A DNA stretch of 9,636 bases, from NCBI GenBank assembly GCA_948665105.1, contig CAPNGW010000071.1:1-9636 (forward strand), written 5' to 3'. Under the pieces are notes generated by a model. That model was not told where the DNA came from. It saw nothing but the letters and a program-made list of their open reading frames with translations, and ran no database searches. This stretch comes from an uncultured Lachnospiraceae bacterium. Lineage in GTDB: Bacteria > Bacillota > Clostridia > Lachnospirales > Lachnospiraceae. The number at the start of each line of letters is the position of its first letter. Position 1 is the first letter of the stretch. The position numbers and the translations under genes are program-made. This document shows, one piece after another, positions 5,606 to 9,636 of the stretch.

Positions 5606-6959
5606 GTTTATGGGGGCATTGCTATATACAACCATTGCCGGAAGCATTGCTCTGGCATTTTGGTATCTGGCTGGGCGCTTGTTTGAGAAGTATGGATATT
5701 TCAGGTGGTATTACATAGGACTCCGGGTTGTCACCTGTTTATTCTTGATTCCGGTGAGCTATCTAGCTGTTTCAGGAATAAATAGAGCTACCCCCAGATG
5801 GCATGGCTTGTTGTTTACGAAGACACCCACAATCCTTGTGGTATGCCGGATTCTATATGTAGTATGGATTTTGGGTATGCTGGTAATTGCCTCGAATTAT
5901 GTATTTTCGGCTTTGAGCCTGCACCGGAGAAATAAGAAAAATTTTCTCTGCAACAAAGAGAAACAGTAGCTTTTTGAAAGCGTATGTGCAGAATTAAAGA
6001 TACCTGCAGGCAGGGTTAAGCTAAGACAGAATTACCATGTAATTACGGCAGAGTTTATGGGAATATTTCACCCGCAAGTGATACTGCCTGTCAAAGAGTT
6101 CAGCAAAGCAGAGCTTCGGACAATATTTGTACATGAGCTGGTACATTATAAGCAGAGAGACATTTATTTAAAGTGCCTTGCTATGCTGGTTCTGGTATTT
6201 CATTATTTTAATCCAATGGCATGGAAATTGAGTAAAACGGTATGCAGATGGAGTGAGTATGCCTGTGACGAACGCGCTTGCGCCATGGTTGGAGGAACGA
6301 TTGTATATTTTAATAATTTATTGAGAATGGCAGAAAGTACCTGGCAGAAGAAATGCCATTTTGTCGTTGGCCTTATGGAACACAAAAATGAATTAGAAGA
6401 AAGAATCGAGCATTTGAGAAAAATTGATAAGGTAAAGAAAAAATCAGTTGGGTTCGCAATTTTATTAAGCTGTGTACTCTTGATTTTCAGTTCCGCCACT
6501 GTGATGGCTGCCTCTGACGGATTGGCCAGACAATATCTGAACGTGGTTGAACGCACAGATATTGTGGTTGAGGAAAAGTTAACCGAAAAGCCATTATATA
6601 CAAAGTATGTGGATAATGGTCCTGATGGTGGTGTTACGATAGAAGCTGGTGAAGTGGATAAAAGGACAGAGGTTACCAGCCTACTAGGATGGACGGTACC
6701 AGCTTCTACAATGAAACAGACAGGTACATTTTATGTAAGTAAAGGCCAGGCTATCATCGTACATATATATCTAATTTCTCATATCGATAAAGAACTTATG
6801 GTGGGAATTATAAAACCATCCGGAGAGAGAGCTTATGTGAAGGGAAACGATACGATTATTTACGATTTCACCGCTGATTCATCAGGGAATTATCGGGTAT
6901 TTGTTCAGAACAATAATTCGGTAGAGATGGAGGCAGAAGGAAGCTGTATGGTAAGATAG
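5580..6959 (+). pseudogene. BlaR1-like M56 metallopeptidase gene interrupted by an in-frame TAG
   Basis: One frame runs through 460 codons from ATG 5580 to TAG 6957-6959, broken only at codon 130 (TAG, 5967-5969). The first part (129 residues) has membrane segments at about 5-30, 41-63 and 85-110. After the stop the frame continues with LFESVCAELKIPAGRVKLRQ, family-like sequence before the next ATG at 6057. HELVH (185-189 in the full frame) and EYACDE (226-231) are the zinc site of M56 peptidases; a fourth membrane segment is at about 290-311. The last 150 residues would lie outside the cell. They look beta-rich and lack penicillin-binding SxxK and KTG motifs, so this is not a standard BlaR1. 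Intact relatives sense an external signal and relieve BlaI repression. If the stop is real and not read through, the membrane anchor is cut from the catalytic part and induction should fail. ATG 6057 has no good ribosome site. Confidence 0.88.
5967..5969 (+). other. In-frame amber codon splitting the M56 gene
   Basis: The context is AAA-CAG-TAG-CTT. Both sides are in the same frame and both read as M56 protein, so a single base change from CAG, AAG or GAG explains it without any insertion or deletion. TAG also ends the M56 gene itself (6957-6959) and the lipoprotein gene (8197-8199), so TAG acts as a normal stop in this window. Confidence 0.9.
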
Positions 6960-6972
6960 TAGTGTATATATC

Positions 6973-7047
6973 AAAAAGTGTAAGGTTCCCTCGATTACAG
7001 ATGAACGTTATGTCCACGATGTAAGTGAACGATTCATTACACTTTTT
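6973..7047. repeat. 11-bp perfect inverted repeat with a 53-base loop
   Basis: AAAAAGTGTAA (6973-6983) and TTACACTTTTT (7037-7047) are exact reverse complements, 14 bases after the M56 stop. The loop contains TGAACG twice and a possible TTACA/TGTAA inner stem. The right arm ends in five T, so the RNA form could help end transcription, though the long loop is unusual. Confidence 0.55.
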
Positions 7048-7049
7048 CA

Positions 7050-7085
7050 TCAATTATTATACTAAAAAACTAGTATAATAATTGA
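7050..7085. repeat. 15-bp perfect inverted repeat, terminator-like or operator-like
   Basis: TCAATTATTATACTA (7050-7064) and TAGTATAATAATTGA (7071-7085) pair without mismatch around AAAAAC. It lies between the M56 gene and the lipoprotein gene. The right arm supplies the first four bases of the TTGACA box at 7082-7087, so a bound protein would block that promoter. The stem is AT-rich and no T-run follows, so an operator or an element end is at least as likely as a terminator. Its inner TACTA-N6-TAGTA resembles sites near the blaI promoter. Confidence 0.7.
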
Positions 7086-7110
7086 CAAGTTGCTTTAGTA
7101 ATGATAATCT
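7082..7110 (+). promoter_or_regulatory. Strong sigma-A promoter upstream of the lipoprotein gene
   Basis: A perfect TTGACA (7082-7087), 17 bases, then TAATCT (7105-7110) preceded by TGA, an extended -10. Transcription would begin near 7117, before both the short fragment ORF and the lipoprotein gene. The -35 shares bases with the palindrome at 7050-7085. Confidence 0.65.
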
Positions 7111-7111
7111 T

Positions 7112-7246
7112 ATGATTATGGTGATGGGATACAATCTGTTCCTGTTGCTCTCCTTCTGTGTAGCCACCGGCGGGTATCTGACTCTTGCCAGCCAATGGAG
7201 TACTACAGAAGAAAGATGTATGAACAGAAAGGATTTGATAGAATGA
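7112..7246 (+). pseudogene. Short membrane-protein fragment coupled to the lipoprotein gene
   Basis: This frame opens after the stop at 7079-7081 and can start at ATG 7112, 7118 or 7124. It ends in TGA 7244-7246, overlapping the lipoprotein ATG 7243 as ATGA. The 44 residues start with a hydrophobic segment (MGYNLFLLLSFCVATGGYLTL) and end with a polar tail (TTEERCMNRKDLIE). No ribosome site precedes any start, and the predicted RNA start is almost at the ATG. From about 7130 the base composition resembles the GC-richer genes downstream, not the AT-rich block to the left. The best reading is the 3' end of a larger membrane protein gene whose beginning was lost; a genuine small membrane protein is the alternative. 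Confidence 0.4.
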
Positions 7247-8199
7247 AGAAAATATGTTTACTGGCAGCTTTATGCGCGTTGTTTCTAAATGGCTGTGAGC
7301 AAAGCCAACGTCCATCTTCGGACTTTTCGGAAGGGATAGAGCCTGATGCAAAAGAGCCGGAACAGCCCCAATTCCAGGCTGAAAGCTCATCCCTGCCTAA
7401 GGATGAGAGCTCTGACACTTACTATAAGCTGGAGACCGCGCCGGCGGTTTTTGATGAAGGGGCTATCTTAAAGTACCTGATTCCGGGGTACGATGAGAGC
7501 ATGGTACAGCAGGTTGACGTAGATGGGAGTAAGGAGTATTCCGTAGAAGTGGATGGGGTGACCCATACATGGTATATTGGAGAGGGAAACTTTCACTATA
7601 TTAACAGTCTGGCGCTGGGCGGGGAACTGACGGAGGCGGAGGCCCTGGCCCAAAGTGACGCGTTTGTGAGACATCAGGGCTTTGATGTGGCGGAGAATCC
7701 TTCAATCTATGACTGGGGGGACGGAGAGTATTTGGTAGAGTACGGGCTGCTATATGAAGGAGTTCCCATACTTGGGGAGGGTGGCATCTACATGAAAGAC
7801 GATGACGACTTCATAAACGCTTCATACATACAAATCTATGTGAATGGGAGTGGAATCCATAGTGTGAGCTTGTGTGATCTTTTGGAGTGTGCAGAAGTGC
7901 TGGAGGAATATCAGAGGGAAGAAGATTTATTAAGCCCAAGCAAGTTGGACGCCATAATCAGTATGGCCCAAAAGGTACAGGAAGAGCGCTGGGCAGAAGG
8001 TGGAGATGAATGTCATATAAAGGTGACTGAAATCCAGCTTCTTTATATCCCCTATGAGGAAAAAGGGAAGCGGATTCTTATGCCGGCTTTTCGGGTGATG
8101 GGTCTGTCCTTGATGGATGGGGAAAGTGAGGAAAGCGGGGAAGTAGGAATGGAGCTGTGGCTAATAGATGCTGTGACAGGGCGCGTCATTGTTGGCTAG
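7243..8199 (+). CDS. Secreted lipoprotein of unknown function
   Basis: The product has 318 residues. It starts with a lipoprotein signal: KK, a hydrophobic core, and LNGC with Cys18 as the lipidated residue, so the protein should be anchored to the outer face of the membrane. Residues about 19-65 are a Ser/Glu/Pro-rich linker. The rest is an acidic mixed alpha/beta region with motifs such as EYSVEVDG, YDWGDGEYLVEYG and LWLIDAVTGRVIVG. Its layout vaguely recalls the YycH/YycI type of kinase-control protein; I would not name it on that basis. ATG 7243 is chosen over ATG 7195 because the lipoprotein signal starts there, AAAGGA lies 9 bases before (7228-7233), and the start overlaps the upstream fragment as ATGA. 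Base composition matches the following protease gene. No convincing terminator was found after the stop. Confidence 0.88.
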   Translation: MKKICLLAALCALFLNGCEQSQRPSSDFSEGIEPDAKEPEQPQFQAESSSLPKDESSDTYYKLETAPAVFDEGAILKYLIPGYDESMVQQVDVDGSKEYSVEVDGVTHTWYIGEGNFHYINSLALGGELTEAEALAQSDAFVRHQGFDVAENPSIYDWGDGEYLVEYGLLYEGVPILGEGGIYMKDDDDFINASYIQIYVNGSGIHSVSLCDLLECAEVLEEYQREEDLLSPSKLDAIISMAQKVQEERWAEGGDECHIKVTEIQLLYIPYEEKGKRILMPAFRVMGLSLMDGESEESGEVGMELWLIDAVTGRVIVG

Positions 8200-8313
8200 G
8201 AGGGAATCCCATTGCTTGGAGTAATCTTCCATACAGATTATCCGGATTCTGGCAGGCTTTTTTCCCTGTTACTTACATAGTATAGAAGAAAGGGATTTTG
8301 AACGGGAGCAGCC

Positions 8314-9636
8314 ATGGATTGCACACAGGCCGTCTATTCCAATGAGTATTACGATTTGATTGTCGACACAGAAAACCGAGGAGAACGTTTTACCCTGCCG
8401 CCCTGCGTGCAGGAGATTAGTGAAAGATTTCTGACAGGCTACTGGCCCAGACAGGAACTGCCGCCATTTACCGTAACCAGTTATACCTATACCGCGATTC
8501 CCAAGCTGTTTGCCACCCTGGATGAATTGGCCATGGAGGCCAGCGGCATCATTCAGATACAGAATCAGCCTACCCTGTCTTTAAAAGGACAGGGTGTTTT
8601 AATTGGGATTATTGATACCGGCATCGACTATCAGAATTCTCTGTTTCGCAATTCAGATGGCACAACCCGGATTGCCGGTATCTGGGATCAGACCCGCAGG
8701 GAAGGGCCGCCGCCGGAAGGCTTTATCTATGGAGCGGAATACCGGGAAGGCCAGATTAACGAAGCGCTGTCTTCGGAAAACCCTCTCACGGTGGTGCCGG
8801 TGACAGATGAAGATGGCCATGGCACCTATGTGGCTAGTCTGGCTGCCGGAGGTGCTGACCCTCAGAACGCATTTGTGGGAGCAGCTCCGTTTGCCACCAT
8901 TGGGGTAGTGAAATTAAAGGGGGCCAAAGAATTTTTAAGGGATTTCTTCTTTGTGAAGGAAGGGGCTGTTGCTTTTCAGGAAAATGATATTATGGCGGGG
9001 GTCTCCTATCTGAGCCGGCTGGCCTATGAGCTTAACATGCCCTTGTCCTTGTGCATCAGTCTTGGGAGCAACTGGGGGAGCCATGACGGCGCAGGGCCTC
9101 TATCCAATGTGCTGGATTCGCTGGTCAGCAGGCGTAACCGCTCCGTGGCTGTTGCCGCGGGAAATGAGTCCAATCAGCGCCATCACTACCGAGGGACGAT
9201 TACAGAGAACGGGGGCTTCCAAAATGTGGAAATCAATGTGGGGGCCAATGTGGGCGGTTTTACCCTGGAGTTGTGGAGCCAGGTGTCTGAGACCTTCACC
9301 GTGGAAATTATCTCGCCCACCGGAGAGCGGATTCCACGCCTTACGCCCCAAAATGTCCGGCGGGAGTACACATTTATCTTTGAAAATACCCGGGTGAGTG
9401 TGGACAAAAATATCAGCTTTGCCACCAACGATTTGCAGTTGATTTTCATGCGTTTTGAGACCCCCAGCCAGGGAATATGGAATGTGCGGGTGTACGGGGT
9501 GGATGTGTTTGACGGTGAGTTCAACATGTGGCTTCCGCTGGAGGCGCTGCTGGACGGAGAGGTGTTTTTCCTTCGCTCCAACCCGGACCTTACCATAACT
9601 GTTCCGGGGGGCGCCCGGTACCCCATGACGGTGGGA
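8314..9636 (+). CDS. S8 subtilisin-family protease, CspA-like, 5' portion
   Basis: The frame runs from ATG 8314 to the window end: 441 residues, incomplete. Residues 1-90 form a pro-region-like start (EYYDLIVDTENRGERFTLP) with no signal peptide, so the enzyme is probably cytoplasmic or packaged in spores. Catalytic Asp is D101 in IIDTGID; catalytic His is H169 in DEDGHGTYVASLAAG; the oxyanion Asn is N284 in VAAGNES. After it comes a long beta-rich insert (about 295-430) before the catalytic Ser, which lies beyond the window. This order fits clostridial CspA-like subtilases, in which a jelly-roll domain interrupts the protease fold; relatives in Clostridium perfringens cleave pro-SleC during spore germination. 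Many Lachnospiraceae carry several copies with no known substrate, so a germination role is only possible. GGGAG at 8304-8308 lies 5 bases before the ATG. It follows the lipoprotein gene by 114 bases and was found by direct reading. Confidence 0.92.
   Translation, partial: MDCTQAVYSNEYYDLIVDTENRGERFTLPPCVQEISERFLTGYWPRQELPPFTVTSYTYTAIPKLFATLDELAMEASGIIQIQNQPTLSLKGQGVLIGIIDTGIDYQNSLFRNSDGTTRIAGIWDQTRREGPPPEGFIYGAEYREGQINEALSSENPLTVVPVTDEDGHGTYVASLAAGGADPQNAFVGAAPFATIGVVKLKGAKEFLRDFFFVKEGAVAFQENDIMAGVSYLSRLAYELNMPLSLCISLGSNWGSHDGAGPLSNVLDSLVSRRNRSVAVAAGNESNQRHHYRGTITENGGFQNVEINVGANVGGFTLELWSQVSETFTVEIISPTGERIPRLTPQNVRREYTFIFENTRVSVDKNISFATNDLQLIFMRFETPSQGIWNVRVYGVDVFDGEFNMWLPLEALLDGEVFFLRSNPDLTITVPGGARYPMTVG

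Noticed and set aside
6057..6959. A separate 300-residue gene starting at ATG 6057
   Set aside because: The same frame continues upstream with family-like sequence to the TAG at 5967, and ATG 6057 has no good ribosome site. It is the second part of one interrupted gene.
5192..6959. Classical beta-lactam resistance operon
   Set aside because: Repressor and M56 peptidase are present, but there is no beta-lactamase or penicillin-binding protein gene and the sensor domain lacks the needed motifs.
3843..7085. Insertion sequence or integron
   Set aside because: No transposase, recombinase or clear target duplication was found; the two flanking palindromes are similar in style but not copies of one sequence.
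8200..8313. Terminator or sporulation promoter between the lipoprotein and subtilase genes
   Set aside because: A T-run at 8259-8264 has no strong stem before it. CATACAGA at 8230-8237 only partly resembles a sigma-E -10 box and has no matching -35. TATAGA near 8281 has only a T-run as -35.
9026..9397. Alternative plus and minus frames inside 8600-9630
   Set aside because: They overlap the subtilase frame, which carries the DTG, HGT and AAGNES motifs and stays open for 441 codons.

Overview
The window looks like a chromosomal segment of a spore-forming, low-to-mid GC Firmicute, most likely a Clostridia member of the Lachnospiraceae type. This rests on strong AGGAGG-type ribosome sites, sigma-A promoters close to TTGACA-17-TATAAT, a BlaI/M56 pair, an HD-GYP protein, and a cytoplasmic subtilase of the CspA-like kind that clostridia carry in several copies. 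The assignment is inference from gene content and style; nothing here fixes a species.

Layout. (1) 1-1032: the last codons of a sensor histidine kinase overlap a membrane-anchored protein of unknown function. (2) 1033-2674: an isolated clpX-like gene with its own promoter, which lies partly inside a long inverted repeat. (3) 2664-3889, minus strand: an HD-GYP cyclic-di-GMP phosphodiesterase gene, tail-to-tail with clpX by 11 bp. Its promoter overlaps a perfect palindrome and its leader carries GC-rich mini-hairpins. (4) About 3870-7110: a visibly AT-richer block with a membrane-anchored XRE regulator (minus strand) divergent from a BlaI-family repressor and an M56 (BlaR1-like) metallopeptidase gene. 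The peptidase gene is interrupted by one in-frame TAG. (5) 7112-8199: a short membrane-protein fragment overlaps, by ATGA, a gene for a secreted lipoprotein. (6) 8314-9636: the first 441 codons of an S8 subtilase that runs off the window.

How the parts may work together. BlaI and M56 form the classic module in which the membrane peptidase senses a signal outside the cell and inactivates the repressor. The sensor half here has no penicillin-binding motif and no beta-lactamase gene is adjacent, so the signal and target are unknown. Palindromes near the blaI promoter and at the lipoprotein promoter share TAGTA/TACTA half-sites, which suggests, without proving, that one repressor acts at both. 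AT-rich content, a truncated-looking neighbour gene at the right edge and palindromes near both edges suggest that block 4 was inserted between older chromosomal genes.

Most notable points: the amber codon in the peptidase gene, the palindromic sites placed on promoters, the divergent ClpX with altered substrate-loop residues and a Met/Asn/Pro-rich linker, and the likely island boundary near 7110. No tRNA, rRNA, CRISPR array or transposase was seen.
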